Part shown: positions 53,149-63,400 of the stretch, in pieces
How positions within the stretch are numbered: position 1 is the first letter of the stretch
How the letters are laid out: every line of letters starts with the position of its first letter
Assembly: GCA_964391015.1 (NCBI GenBank)
Contig: CAYMKU010000002.1
Location: forward strand, 62,001-126,000
DNA from: XYD12-FULL-36-8 sp964391015
Lineage (GTDB): Bacteria > Bacteroidota > Ignavibacteria > Ignavibacteriales > Ignavibacteriaceae
Reading direction: 5' to 3'
Length of the DNA: 64,000 bases
The notes under the pieces: model-generated
Told to the model about the DNA's origin: nothing
The model's input: only the letters and a program-made list of their open reading frames with translations
Databases searched by the model: none
Position numbers and translations under genes: made by a program

Positions 53149-53337
53149 CGCCGGAACACAATTCGAGGTAAATCCCTCCTTTCATTAAGCCCCAGTTGTC
53201 TGTTATAAATTGTAATTGATTTTGGGTGTTGAGGGGGAAATGCCATAGGTTTTTGTTAGTAAATAATTAAATTTTGTGTGATCGAAAAGCTTATCTAAAT
53301 AATTTCAATGTTTTTTACTATTATTAAATAAAAGACC

Positions 53338-53682
53338 ATGGCATCTATTAACGGAGATTGGTTTCATTCTAGAAGCAGTTCAAATCTTGACGAGTTGCTG
53401 ACCGTAAGAAAGTTAGTTTTAGAAAGTCAGAAACTTGAATACATTGGTTTTGGGTGGAGCGGGGGTAGACAAGGAAATACAAAGATGTATAAGTTTGCTG
53501 ACGTAGGAGGAATAGAACCATCAACGATGCAAACAAAAATCCGCGCAATGATACGTTACGGATTTTTGAAAGACGGAAACACTTGTCCACTCATTTGGAC
53601 AAGAATGGGTAGCTTATGGAATGATCTTTACACTGTTGGAAATTATACAGCAGCGAAACAAATTTATGACGTCAGGTTTTGA
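53338..53682 (+). CDS. Hypothetical protein, first gene of the nuclease cluster (possible winged helix)
   Basis: A 114-residue protein I do not recognise. It has tryptophans at GDWFHSR, FGWSGGRQG and PLIWTRMGSLWND. The second half, GGIEPSTMQTKIRAMIRYGFLKDGNTCPLIWT, reads like a winged-helix recognition helix and wing. The gene starts a tightly packed series: its 3' end overlaps the next gene by 17 bases. It might be the DNA-reading subunit of a split restriction system; that is inference. Confidence 0.65.
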   Translation: MASINGDWFHSRSSSNLDELLTVRKLVLESQKLEYIGFGWSGGRQGNTKMYKFADVGGIEPSTMQTKIRAMIRYGFLKDGNTCPLIWTRMGSLWNDLYTVGNYTAAKQIYDVRF

Positions 53683-54091
53683 AAATATTGACAATGTTGT
53701 TTTAGAAAAACTTACATCAGAGTACAACGTGATTGATGCTAGAAATTTTTTGAAAACATTAGTCGGCGGAATCTTTCCATTTGGATTGAAAAACATTCCT
53801 GAGGAAATTATTCTTTTTAAAATTCTTTATCTCAAAAACGAAAACGATCTTGATAGAAATAGATTGAGTCCTTTTTACTTTGCAAATGAAGATGATATTG
53901 AAAATATGAGGGCGATACTTGACGGTGCAGATTACGAAGGCGAACCGTACCTCATAAAAGTAAAAACGAAAACGACAAGTATTGATGTTAATCAAACTTT
54001 AAGAAATAATCTTCTTTACCAATTTGAGTATTCTATAACGTTAAAACAAAATTCGGAAGTAGAAACAATTGAAGTTGAAAAGTTAAAATGA
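53666..54091 (+). CDS. Hypothetical protein, second gene of the nuclease cluster
   Basis: A 141-residue protein without recognised domain, signal peptide or membrane segment. Segments such as NVIDARNFLKTLVGGIFPFGLKNIPEEI and KTTSIDVNQTLRNNLLYQFEYSITLKQNSEVETIEVEKLK suggest an alpha/beta fold. I start it at ATG 53666; an upstream in-frame ATG at 53621 lies deep in the preceding gene. It overlaps the preceding gene by 17 bases and the nuclease gene by 4 (ATGA), showing translational coupling. Confidence 0.65.
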   Translation: MTSGFENIDNVVLEKLTSEYNVIDARNFLKTLVGGIFPFGLKNIPEEIILFKILYLKNENDLDRNRLSPFYFANEDDIENMRAILDGADYEGEPYLIKVKTKTTSIDVNQTLRNNLLYQFEYSITLKQNSEVETIEVEKLK

Positions 54092-55119
54092 CAACCTCCA
54101 TTACTGAAAAAGTAATTGAAGATATTTTATCTTCTGATAGGTCAATATTGGCAGGAGTGCTTTCCGTTAATCAAGGCGATCTTAGCCCAATTGCGCGACA
54201 AAAGAAATTTGATAATCGGAGAATTCTTGATTTACTATACCTGCATCAGAATGAACTTTTGCTAATAGAATTAAAGGCTGTTCCTTTTTACTCTGACATA
54301 ATTGATCAAATAAATGATTATCACAACGAACTCTTAAAACTTCAATCTCAATCAAAATTAATCAAAACAAAAATTAACAAAATCATTCTTGTTACAGATG
54401 CAAGGAAAGAACATTTTGTTGCTTGTGAAAAAGAAAAGATCAGGCTTATCAAGTTCGATATTGAAGAAATACTTTCCAAGTATTATCAAAACTTCAGAGA
54501 ACTTTCGACTTTCTTAAAAATTCAACCGGGAAATTGGGGAGTAACGCGACTGTATTTATTAAAAAATACTCTCATTTTGTTAAATAAGGGATTCACAGTT
54601 AGTGAGATTTGTAAAATTGAGAACAAGTCTATTAAGACAATTGCTAATCGCTTTGCAGTTGCAAGTCTGATCGGTCTTCTTGAAAAAAATAAAAACGGAT
54701 ATTCGCTAACAAAATTTGGAAAGGAAGTATTGGCTAAAGACAATTTTGCTTCCGAAGAAAGATTTAGTGTTGAGCAATTTAATATGATTTCTGAATTTGT
54801 AAAGGACGATCCTTTCTATTCACAAATTACATTTAGCATTATGTCTGTTGTTGATACTGTATTCATTTTATCAAAAGCAGAATATCCGATTAAATATGAA
54901 AACTTTCAAGATTTTTTTGTTCGTTCTTTGGGTAAAAATAAAACTTGGATACAGCCAAGAGCACAGCTCACTGGCACTTATCATTTCGCAAACTATGCAG
55001 AAGAATTGGGGTTCGTTCAGAAAGTTGACAATCATTTATTTCTTACACCGCAGGGAATTCAAGCAATTCTTATTTTCCAATTAAATCGTTCTATTAAACT
55101 TATCAATGCAAGAAAATAA
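54088..55119 (+). CDS. PD-(D/E)xK nuclease with C-terminal winged-helix region
   Basis: A 343-residue protein. Residues ~35-125 form a PD-(D/E)xK nuclease core: Asp48 in RRILDLLYL, then Glu61 and Lys63 in LLLIELKAV, and a downstream DQINDYHNEL helix with the QxxxY pattern frequent in the family. Residues ~165-215 look like a winged helix (GFTVSEICKIENKSIKTIANRF, then YSLTKFGKEVLA). No ATPase or helicase motif is seen. By its operon, next to a methyltransferase fragment, it is best read as a restriction endonuclease-like protein, but homing or repair nucleases are alternatives. Confidence 0.78.
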   Translation: MTTSITEKVIEDILSSDRSILAGVLSVNQGDLSPIARQKKFDNRRILDLLYLHQNELLLIELKAVPFYSDIIDQINDYHNELLKLQSQSKLIKTKINKIILVTDARKEHFVACEKEKIRLIKFDIEEILSKYYQNFRELSTFLKIQPGNWGVTRLYLLKNTLILLNKGFTVSEICKIENKSIKTIANRFAVASLIGLLEKNKNGYSLTKFGKEVLAKDNFASEERFSVEQFNMISEFVKDDPFYSQITFSIMSVVDTVFILSKAEYPIKYENFQDFFVRSLGKNKTWIQPRAQLTGTYHFANYAEELGFVQKVDNHLFLTPQGIQAILIFQLNRSIKLINARK

Positions 55120-55133
55120 ATATCTGAACAGAT

Positions 55134-55457
55134 ATGGTGTGCTCCATCGACAAAAAGAATGAACACAAACATTCTTATGTAACTTTCAAATATTTTGTTG
55201 AAATGGACAAACATTTTGCCGAAATGTCAAAATGTTTAAGTCGCAATACTCATTATGTAATGGTAGTAGGCGACAGTTCCGTAAGTAATATTTACTTTGA
55301 CACAGCAGATTTCCTCATTGACATTGCAACAAGAAATGGTTTTGTAATTACAAACAAGTGGGGGTACAAAATAAAAAACCGTTACATGCGGTTTGACAGA
55401 AATGGGAGGGGGGGAATAATTGAAATTGATTGGGCGTTGGATTTTATAAAAGGATAA
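55134..55457 (+). pseudogene. C-terminal fragment of a DNA methyltransferase
   Basis: A 107-residue ORF with the C-terminal signature of TSPPY-type DNA methyltransferases: TFKYFVEMDKHFAEMSKCL then HYVMVVGDSSVSNIYFDTADFLIDIATRNGF (the motif VII-X region that follows the catalytic domain). The N-terminal SAM-binding and TSPPY motifs are missing and not found in the neighbouring frames. It starts 15 bases after the nuclease gene. Its frame is uninterrupted, so it could still be translated, but it cannot be an active methyltransferase alone. Confidence 0.72.
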
Positions 55458-55595
55458 CGTCACTTTTTAATCAATACTATTTTTACTTTCCATCAAGAAT
55501 ATCGTTCTCTATTTTGTAATTCAAACAATTTGTAATGTAAAAGTGAAACTCTATTGATCGTCAAGAATTTTATCACTTATTTAAATTTACTCACA

Positions 55596-56891
55596 ATGAA
55601 ATTCATCCTTATATTTTTCATTCTTTCCCTCCAATTCACCTTCTCCCAACCTCTAGACCAATCCGAACCAATTGTTAGGGTTAGAATACTAAATAACGTT
55701 GATACAATAAGAATACTTTTCAATGGCGATTGGCTGCTGACAAGCGAAAGCACAAACAAGCAATTTCTACCAGCGGACAGTGAAGCAGTCTTCGTAATTG
55801 AGAACAATGAAATTAAAATTAGTGATACGAATGGCGAGAATTCTATCTCAGACGATAAGTTTGTTCTGCAAAGTTCAAACGAAAACGTTAAACTTACAAT
55901 TAAAAATGTTCCTTTTGGTGTCGGTTGGTGGTGGGAAGGAAGAGAAGATAGAATATATGAGGGCAAGCTTCACTTCTACATAACAAAAGAAAACAAATTT
56001 GAAGTTGTTGTTCACTTACCGCTTGAGCAGTATTTAAAAGGAGTTGTCCCGTACGAAATTGGCGGCGACTCTCCCCTCGAAGCATTAAAAGCGCAGGCAG
56101 TTGCCGCACGTTCTGAGGCAATCATTGCATTAAACTCTAAACTTTACAGCGGCGAGCATTACGATTTAACATCGGATGTTGAGTGCCAAGTCTTCGGCGG
56201 AAATAGAAATCGTACAGAGTTATCCGACAAAGCAGTCGAGGAGACAAAAAGTATAATACTAAGTGAAAACGGAAAACCAATTAATGCTTATTATGCTTCA
56301 AACTGCGGCGGACATTCAGAACTAATTAAAAACGTTTGGAGAGATAGACCGGTTTCTGAATCTTACAACATTTCTAATTTCGATTGGGAGGAACAAATCT
56401 CAACTGACTTAAGCATTGAAGAGAATGTCCGCGGATGGATATTTTCAGATCCTCCGTCATACTGCAATCCGAATATTCATAGCGATCTTCCCGAGTGGAG
56501 TCAAAATAATTTTAGGTGGGAAAGAGAATTTACAACCGAAGCTGTTAGCCAAATGACAGCTAAAGGAAAGGATTTGGGAAAGCTGCTTAATATAAAAATA
56601 TTGAAACGTGGAACTTCCGGCAGAGCTTATCTCGCAAAATTTATTTTTGAAAGAAATAACATTGAAGTGAGCGGCGAATTAAAAATCAGACAGATGTTTA
56701 CTCCACCGTTAAGAAGCTCATGCTTTGTAATTGATAAAACAGAAACCGGTTTCGTAATTCACGGTGCGGGCTGGGGACATGGTGTTGGTATGTGTCAAAC
56801 CGGTGCTATTCAAATGGCAAGCAATGGAAATACTTTTGAGGAAATACTGGAACATTATTACAGAAAAGCTGAACTTATGAAAATCTATTAA
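55596..56891 (+). CDS. SpoIID/LytB-domain protein
   Basis: A 431-residue secreted protein. I start it at ATG 55596, where a signal peptide begins (FILIFFILSLQFTFSQ). A SpoIID domain fills residues ~150-430, with EQYLKGVVPYEIGGDSPLEALKAQAVAARS, NAYYASNCGGHSE and the C-terminal FVIHGAGWGHGVGMCQTGAIQMA. SpoIID-type enzymes are lytic transglycosylases that cleave denuded glycan strands of peptidoglycan; in non-sporulating bacteria they act in cell-wall remodelling. The N-terminal ~100 residues have no recognised domain. Confidence 0.9.
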   Translation: MKFILIFFILSLQFTFSQPLDQSEPIVRVRILNNVDTIRILFNGDWLLTSESTNKQFLPADSEAVFVIENNEIKISDTNGENSISDDKFVLQSSNENVKLTIKNVPFGVGWWWEGREDRIYEGKLHFYITKENKFEVVVHLPLEQYLKGVVPYEIGGDSPLEALKAQAVAARSEAIIALNSKLYSGEHYDLTSDVECQVFGGNRNRTELSDKAVEETKSIILSENGKPINAYYASNCGGHSELIKNVWRDRPVSESYNISNFDWEEQISTDLSIEENVRGWIFSDPPSYCNPNIHSDLPEWSQNNFRWEREFTTEAVSQMTAKGKDLGKLLNIKILKRGTSGRAYLAKFIFERNNIEVSGELKIRQMFTPPLRSSCFVIDKTETGFVIHGAGWGHGVGMCQTGAIQMASNGNTFEEILEHYYRKAELMKIY

Positions 56892-57008
56892 GGTTGGGGG
56901 GGATTAATTACACCTTCTCAAATTAGTTACATCACATCCTTTGTTTGCTAAGCTTTCCTCTTTTACTTATGTTCAAAATACAAATCAAACACTAAAAAAT
57001 TAGCTTTC

Positions 57009-57230
57009 ATGAAATCGTCGTGGTTCAAAAAAATAGGATGGATTTTCGTTCCAATCACTGCACAAGGATTTATTGTTGCAATTTTGTTCGTCGCTTTTTG
57101 CACACATATTTTTCTTTTTGTTGATCGCCGCGCACACTCTGTCAGTGATACGCTCTATGGAATATTTCCATTCGTAGTCCCCGCATTTTTACTTTACATC
57201 TGGATAGCTTCAGAAAAGAGCGAGAGATAA
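57009..57230 (+). CDS. Small membrane protein of unknown function
   Basis: A 73-residue protein with two membrane helices (~14-37 and ~48-68) and a short basic N-terminus (KSSWFKKIGW). It resembles small Bacteroidota membrane proteins without known function. It has no partner in an obvious operon. Support is the ORF, hydrophobicity pattern and position, and I am moderately sure it is real. Confidence 0.6.
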   Translation: MKSSWFKKIGWIFVPITAQGFIVAILFVAFCTHIFLFVDRRAHSVSDTLYGIFPFVVPAFLLYIWIASEKSER

Positions 57231-57288
57231 AAGTCTAAATTGAGTTTGATTACAAACAATATTCTAACCCAAGTTAAAGGAGAATAAA

Positions 57289-57657
57289 ATGAGCAATAGA
57301 GTAGTGCATTTTGAAATTCCATGCGACAACCCACAAAAGACAATGAAGTTTTTCGGCGATGCTTTTGGCTGGACGTTCCAGCAATTCGGTGACATGGAAT
57401 ATTGGACAGTAATAACCGGTGATGAAAAATCTCCCGGCATAAATGGCGGTTTAATGAAAAAACAAAATCCAGGACAACCAGTAGCTAACTCAATTGATGT
57501 TGTTAATCTGGATGACGCAGTGAAAAATATTGAATCTGCCGGAGGAACCATCGTTGTTCCCAAGATGCCGATTCCATCAGTTGGATGGCTTGCTTATTTC
57601 AAAGATCCGGATAGCAACATCCATGGAATTTACCAACACGATCCTTCGGCAAAATAG
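57289..57657 (+). CDS. VOC (glyoxalase/bleomycin-resistance) family protein
   Basis: A 122-residue protein with two beta-alpha-beta-beta-beta units of the VOC superfamily: VVHFEIPCDNPQKTMKFFGDAFGWTFQQFG and IDVVNLDDAVKNIESAGGTIVVPKM, ending YFKDPDSNIHGIYQHDPSA. A His (VVHFE, residue 6) and a Glu-like position usually bind metal in this superfamily. The substrate is not evident. It has an AAAGGAG ribosome-binding site and stands alone between the small membrane protein and the RND operon. Confidence 0.88.
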   Translation: MSNRVVHFEIPCDNPQKTMKFFGDAFGWTFQQFGDMEYWTVITGDEKSPGINGGLMKKQNPGQPVANSIDVVNLDDAVKNIESAGGTIVVPKMPIPSVGWLAYFKDPDSNIHGIYQHDPSAK

Positions 57658-57692
57658 CCATTGGTTAAACCATTATATTGATTTTACTTACC

Positions 57693-57709
57693 ATTAGATA
57701 AAATCTAAT
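57693..57709. promoter_or_regulatory. Inverted repeat upstream of the RND efflux operon
   Basis: ATTAGAT (57693-57699) and ATCTAAT (57703-57709) with a 3-base spacer AAA lie 20 bases before the start codon of the TolC gene. It is suitable for a dimeric repressor; no TetR, MarR or similar gene is adjacent, and AT-rich sequence makes a chance match possible. Confidence 0.4.
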
Positions 57710-57729
57710 TCACAATAGGAAGTTCTTAA

Positions 57730-59310
57730 ATGATTAGGCTCTTTAATTTAAATAGCTATGCATATCTCTTAATTTTTATATCACTTGCGGGTGTAAATAA
57801 GGATGTATTTGCTCAAACGTTGATAAACCCTGACAGCACATTGCAAATAGTTCTAAACAAATTGAGCGGCACTTCAATATCTTTGTCCCAAGCTCAAGAA
57901 TATGCTAAAGAAAATTCAACGAGAATCAAACAGACTGAGGCATCTTATTTAGCATCTTTGGGAACTTTGCGTAAGGAACGCGGGGCATTTGATCCCGAGT
58001 TTTTCTTCAATTTAACTTATGAAAATCAAAAAGTACCTGCCGCTTCATTCTTCTCGGGCGCATCGGTTTTATCTACTCAACAAACGGTGACTTCAACAGG
58101 CTTACGCTTGAATCTTCCTGTAGGAACAAATTTGGAACTTTCGCTAAATACGTTCCGGCTAAAGACAAATTCGCAATTCGCATTTTTAAATCCGGAGTAC
58201 GATGCCTTTGGTTCGATTGTACTTCGTCAACCATTACTGGAAGGATTTACTGTTTCGGCACGCAAAAATTTAAAGCAGGCAGAATTAACCAATGAATCCG
58301 CTAAAGCACTATATGATCAAGAGGTGCTAAGAATGAACACTATGGTTGAACAAGCATATTGGAATTTATATGCTGCTGAACGTGATTACGCAGTTCAAGT
58401 AGTAACTCTCGAACGTGCCGACTCATTTTTAAAAGAAGCGCAACTCCGTGAGCAAGCTGGAATCGTAGGGCCGAACCAAGTAGCAAACGCAAAGACATTT
58501 TGGGCTGAACAAAAATTAATCTTAATAGACAGAGAAGAACAGCTTGATGCACAGTCTGATCAGTTTGCAGTTTTAATTGGCCAAAGACCCGAAGCGGAAA
58601 AATTGCGGTTCATAACTTCCGACGTTCCTCCAAGCAGTTTTCCGATTTTACCAGTTGAATATCTCGTTGCACATTCATTAAAAAATAATCTCGAACTGCA
58701 GGCAGCGCAAAAAAATGTTGAAATTGCAGATGCTTTAGTAAATGCAGCATTTTGGCAAGCGCTTCCTAAAATTAATTTTGTCGGCTCATTAACAAGCAAT
58801 GGATTGGGTGGGTCATCACAAGATATTTTTTTTGGCGGAGATACATTACGCTCATCAAACAGCGGCAGTTTTGGTAATGTACTATCGCAAGTTTTTGAAA
58901 GAAAATTTCCTGGATGGAGTGTTGGTGTCGAGATAAATCTTCCCATTGGACTTAGAAGCGGTTTTGGTGAAATGGATCGATTAGAAGCAGGATCGCTGAG
59001 TGCAAGGCAAACTTATATTGAATTGTCTCGTTTACTTGAACGTCAAATCCGCACATCTTATCGTGAACTATTGCACGGCAACGAGCGTTTAAAAACCGCA
59101 CGCTACGGCGTGGATGCAGCACAAGAACAAGTAAGAATTGGTATGATTGAATTTCAGAACGGCCGCATAGCGGCTTTTGAATTGGTCCGTTTGAGCGCTG
59201 ACTTTGCAGTTGCACAGCAACGTTATTCAGAAGCATTGGTAAAAACCGTAAAGGCAGCGGCAGAACTAAGACAACTGACTTCGGGATTTTATCCTTCAGG
59301 AGAAAACTAA
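57730..59310 (+). CDS. TolC-family outer-membrane efflux protein
   Basis: A 526-residue outer-membrane channel component. It has a signal peptide (core ~10-28) and two OEP repeats: LSQAQEYAKENSTRIKQTEASYLASLG early, and NLELQAAQKNVEIADALVNAAFWQALPKINFVG in the second half, with long coiled-coil helices. The extracellular segments hold LRLNLPVGTNLELSLN-type strands. It is the first gene of the efflux operon, 9 bases before the adaptor gene, and completes the tripartite pump with the adaptor and permease. Confidence 0.92.
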   Translation: MIRLFNLNSYAYLLIFISLAGVNKDVFAQTLINPDSTLQIVLNKLSGTSISLSQAQEYAKENSTRIKQTEASYLASLGTLRKERGAFDPEFFFNLTYENQKVPAASFFSGASVLSTQQTVTSTGLRLNLPVGTNLELSLNTFRLKTNSQFAFLNPEYDAFGSIVLRQPLLEGFTVSARKNLKQAELTNESAKALYDQEVLRMNTMVEQAYWNLYAAERDYAVQVVTLERADSFLKEAQLREQAGIVGPNQVANAKTFWAEQKLILIDREEQLDAQSDQFAVLIGQRPEAEKLRFITSDVPPSSFPILPVEYLVAHSLKNNLELQAAQKNVEIADALVNAAFWQALPKINFVGSLTSNGLGGSSQDIFFGGDTLRSSNSGSFGNVLSQVFERKFPGWSVGVEINLPIGLRSGFGEMDRLEAGSLSARQTYIELSRLLERQIRTSYRELLHGNERLKTARYGVDAAQEQVRIGMIEFQNGRIAAFELVRLSADFAVAQQRYSEALVKTVKAAAELRQLTSGFYPSGEN

Positions 59311-59319
59311 GAAAGGAAA

Positions 59320-60402
59320 ATGAGTATGGCATTAAAATTAAAAAAATATTGGGTGCATATTATTTTATCCGCCTTCTTGATGATATCGAACTATGGATGT
59401 TCTGATCAGGAAGCAAACGCAGGCGGTTTTAAAATGCCTCCAATGCCAGTAGAAGTTTCCGACGTTAAAGTTGAAAATATTTCCGATAAATTTGAGGTGG
59501 TGGGTACAATTGAGGCAATCGAAAGCGTTACTATTGTTTCAGAGATAGATGCTTCAGTTAAAAATCTTCCATTTGAAGAAGGCAGTTTTATTTCAAGAGG
59601 AGGTTTAATTGCTCAACTTGATGATTTACAGCTTTCTGCAGAAGTAAACCGCACTGAAGCGCTTTATACTCAAAGCAAAACGGCGTTCAACCGTATCAAA
59701 TCTATAGTTGAACAAAATGCGGGTACTCCGCAAGACCTCGATGATGCGCTGGCAAATTTGAAAGTTGCAGAATCAAATTTAGAATTTGCGAAAGCACGTT
59801 TGAGTAAAACTAAAATATTAGCCCCGTTCAGCGGAATTATCGGTACACGCAAAGTTAGCATCGGTACTTTTCTGAGAGCAGGCCAGGAAATAACTCAACT
59901 TGCCAATCTCAATGAGATTCGAGTGAGCTTTTCTGCACCGGAACGATTTCTTGCCCAGTTAAAAAGAAATGCGGAAGTTACAATTTCATCAACAGTTTTT
60001 CCTGGATATGAAATAAAAGGAAGAATAATCGCGATTGAACCAATTTTAGATCCTGAAACGCGGAATGTAAATGTAGTGGCGCGTGTTCAGAACCCCAGTC
60101 AAAAATTTCGACCAGGTATGTCCGCAAATGTTTCTGTAGTCTTAAGCCAAAGGCCTCGGGCATTAACCATTCCCAATGAAGCGGTATTTGCAAACGGAAA
60201 TCAATCCTTTGTCTTTGTAGTCAATAAAGATAGCATAGTTACCGCAACCCCAATTACACTCGGTTTACAGACACCCGAAATGGTTGAAGTAACGACAGGA
60301 TTGGAAACTGGAATGCAAGTAGTCAAAGCTGGTCATCAAAAACTTTTTGATGGAGCAAAAGTTCTACCAATTAATTCCGGAAATATTCAGACAAAGCAAT
60401 GA
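59320..60402 (+). CDS. RND efflux periplasmic adaptor (membrane fusion protein)
   Basis: A 360-residue membrane fusion protein linking the inner-membrane pump to TolC. A lipoprotein signal ends at NYGC (Cys27), so it is anchored in the inner membrane. The order is barrel-sandwich hybrid domain (FEVVGTIEAIESVTIVSEIDASVKNLPFEEGSFI), coiled coil (LYTQSKTAFNRIKSIVEQ ... ANLKVAESNLEFAKARLSKT), then the lipoyl return strand (ILAPFSGIIGTRKVSIGTFL) and beta-barrel. It follows the TolC gene by 9 bases and precedes the permease by 75. Confidence 0.92.
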   Translation: MSMALKLKKYWVHIILSAFLMISNYGCSDQEANAGGFKMPPMPVEVSDVKVENISDKFEVVGTIEAIESVTIVSEIDASVKNLPFEEGSFISRGGLIAQLDDLQLSAEVNRTEALYTQSKTAFNRIKSIVEQNAGTPQDLDDALANLKVAESNLEFAKARLSKTKILAPFSGIIGTRKVSIGTFLRAGQEITQLANLNEIRVSFSAPERFLAQLKRNAEVTISSTVFPGYEIKGRIIAIEPILDPETRNVNVVARVQNPSQKFRPGMSANVSVVLSQRPRALTIPNEAVFANGNQSFVFVVNKDSIVTATPITLGLQTPEMVEVTTGLETGMQVVKAGHQKLFDGAKVLPINSGNIQTKQ

Positions 60403-60477
60403 TTTCAACTAAGTATTTATTATTTGATGAACCTGAGAGACAAAATCTGAATCGGTTCAAGGTTAGGAGTTAGTTAT

Positions 60478-63400
60478 ATGAAGCTAAGTGATATATCGAT
60501 ACGTCGCCCAGTATTTGCGACGGTTATGAGTTTGGCAATTCTTCTTTTTGGAATAATTTCTTTCACTCAACTACCGGTTCGCGAATACCCTGATATTGAT
60601 CCGCCGATCATATCCGTTGTTACACTTTACCGTGGTGCAAGCTCAAATGTGGTTGAAACAGAAATATCAGATGTGCTCGAAGAGCAATTTGCAACACTCG
60701 AAGGAGTAAAAACAATAACATCCTCCAGCCGTGAGGGCGGTTCGGTAATTACGATTGAGTTTGAACTTAGCCAGGATGTTAATGACGCAGCAAATGAAGT
60801 AAGGGATAGAGTGTCGCGTATTCGCGGAACTCTTCCACAGGAAATTGAAGATCCAATAATCTCTAAAGTTGATGCAAACGCACAAGCAATCGTTTGGCTG
60901 GCATTATACAGCACACACCATTCTGGTCTGGAGTTATCTGACTTTGCAGATCGTGTTTTGAAAGAAAGAATTCAGCGAATGCCTGGCGTAGGTTCGGTGA
61001 TAATTGGTGGCGAGCGCAAATATGCCATGAGAATTTGGCTGGATCCTCTGAAGATGGCTGCTCGCGGATTAACTGCTCAAGATATTGAGTTGGCTGTAAG
61101 GAGTGAAAATGCAGAAATACCTGGGGGACGAGTTGAAGGAACAAAGCGTGAATTCGCGGTACGTACCCGTGGTGACCTTGATAAGCCCGAGCAATTTGGG
61201 GCAATAATTATCTCTCAAAAAGGAGATGATATTGTACGCCTTCGGGACGTAGCCGATGTTAATGTGGGTGCCGAAGATGAACGAACTATGGCACGATGGA
61301 ACGGTAAGATAGCTGTCGGACTTGGAATCGTTAAACAATCGAAAGCAAGCACCGTAGATGTGGCAGAAAAAATTCGTGAAGTACTTCCTGAGTTAGCTAA
61401 ATTGTTGCCGGAAGGCATGAAATTAGACGTTGCTTATGACAGTTCAGAGTTTATTACAGAATCCATTTCAGAAGTTCAACAAACTTTATTAATAGCACTT
61501 ATATTGGTAGTGCTTGTCGTACTGGCATTTCTAAAAAGTTTTCGCGCAACAATAATTCCAACTTTAGCTATACCTATTTCTATCATCGGGGCTTTGGCAG
61601 CGGTTTATTTTGCTGGATTTACAATTAATATTCTCACCTTGCTCGGTTTCGTATTAGCAATCGGGTTAGTTGTCGATGATGCGATTGTGGTCCTTGAAAA
61701 TATTTACCGCCACATGGAAATGGGTAAAAGTAGGTGGCAGGCTGCTCTTGATGGAAGTAAAGAGATCGGGTTTGCAGTTATTTCCACAACAATTGCACTT
61801 GTTGCAGTATTTATTCCTCTTGCTTTTCTGTCAGGAAACGTTGGAAGACTCTTCAACGAATTTGGTATTGCTGTGGCTGTCGCTGTTTTAATTTCAGGAT
61901 TTGTTGCTCTTACATTAACTCCGATGATCTCTTCTCAAATTTTAAAACCCTTACATGGTACAAACAAAAGCTGGGCTTCTAGATCTTTCGATTTTTTCTT
62001 TGAATGGCTCAATACAGTATATGAAAGATTGTTGAGATGGACATTAGCCCACCAGCTGTTAATGATTGCTGGCGGTGTAGTCACAATTTTATTGGCAGTT
62101 TTTCTTTTTAAACTATTACCGAGTGAGCTTGTCCCCGTTGAAGATCGCGGAGTGGGATTTGGAATTGTGATCGCTCCGGAGGGCTCTACCTTGGAATATA
62201 CCGACAGCTATGTTAAAGAGATTGAACAGCGCCTGCTCAAATTACCTGAGCTAGAAGGACTTTTTACCGCAACAGGGCTCGGCTTTGGTGGTCCAGGGAG
62301 TGTAACAAATAGTTTTATGTTCTTAAATCTGAAATCTAGGGGCGATAGAGATAAATCTCAGCAACAAATTATTCAGGAATTATTTCCACAGCTAATTTCT
62401 ATACCTGGTGTCCTAGCATTCGTAATAAATCCACCTAGTTTGGGAGCAAATTTTTCTTCGAATCCTGTAAATTACGTTCTGCAAGCAGACAGTTATGAAG
62501 ATTTAAGTAAATCTGTTGGTATCATGATGGGAGAAGCTTCTAAATTGGGCTACTTAATTAATATGGACAGCGATTTGCGCTTGAACAAACCTCAGCTTGA
62601 TATAGATATTGATCGTGAACGCGCATCTCACATTGGAGTGTCGGTAACAGACATTGGTTCTACGCTTGAAACATTACTGGGTGGACGGATGGTCACCGAC
62701 TTCAAGCGAGGAACAAAACAATATGATGTAATTTTACAAATGAAACCCGAGTACCGAGCTACCCCCGAAGCTATTCAGAATATTTATATCAAAAGCACCG
62801 GAGGTTTGGTTCAGCTTGCTAATGTTGTCAATGTCAAAAAAACTGTAGCGCCTAAAGAACTCAACCATTATAATCGTATCCGCTCAGCAACTATTTCGGC
62901 TGGATTAGCGCCTGGTGTAACTCTTGGTAAAGCATTAGACGATCTTGACAGGATTGCGCTGCAGAAATTGCCCACAAGCACCAAACACGAATATGCCGGG
63001 CAATCGTTGGAATATAAGTCTTCAAGTTCAGCGCTATACTTCATGTTCATACTTGCAATTATTTTTATTTATCTTGTCTTGTCTGCACAGTTTGAGAGTT
63101 TTATACATCCCTTTACGATTCTACTATCAGTACCTCTGGCTGTGTTTGGAGCTTTATTAACGTTGTTTATCTTCGGTCAGACGTTGAATATCTATTCGCA
63201 AATAGGATTAATCATGCTGATTGGTCTCGTCACAAAAAATTCTATTCTAATTGTCGAGTTTGCAAATCAGCAACGTGCTCAAGGACATTCATTTGTCGAT
63301 GCAGTTGTGAATGCAGCAACTATTCGTTTAAGACCGATATTAATGACTTCTTTCGCAACAATTTTTGGAATACTACCTATTGCTGTCGGTTTAGGTGCTG

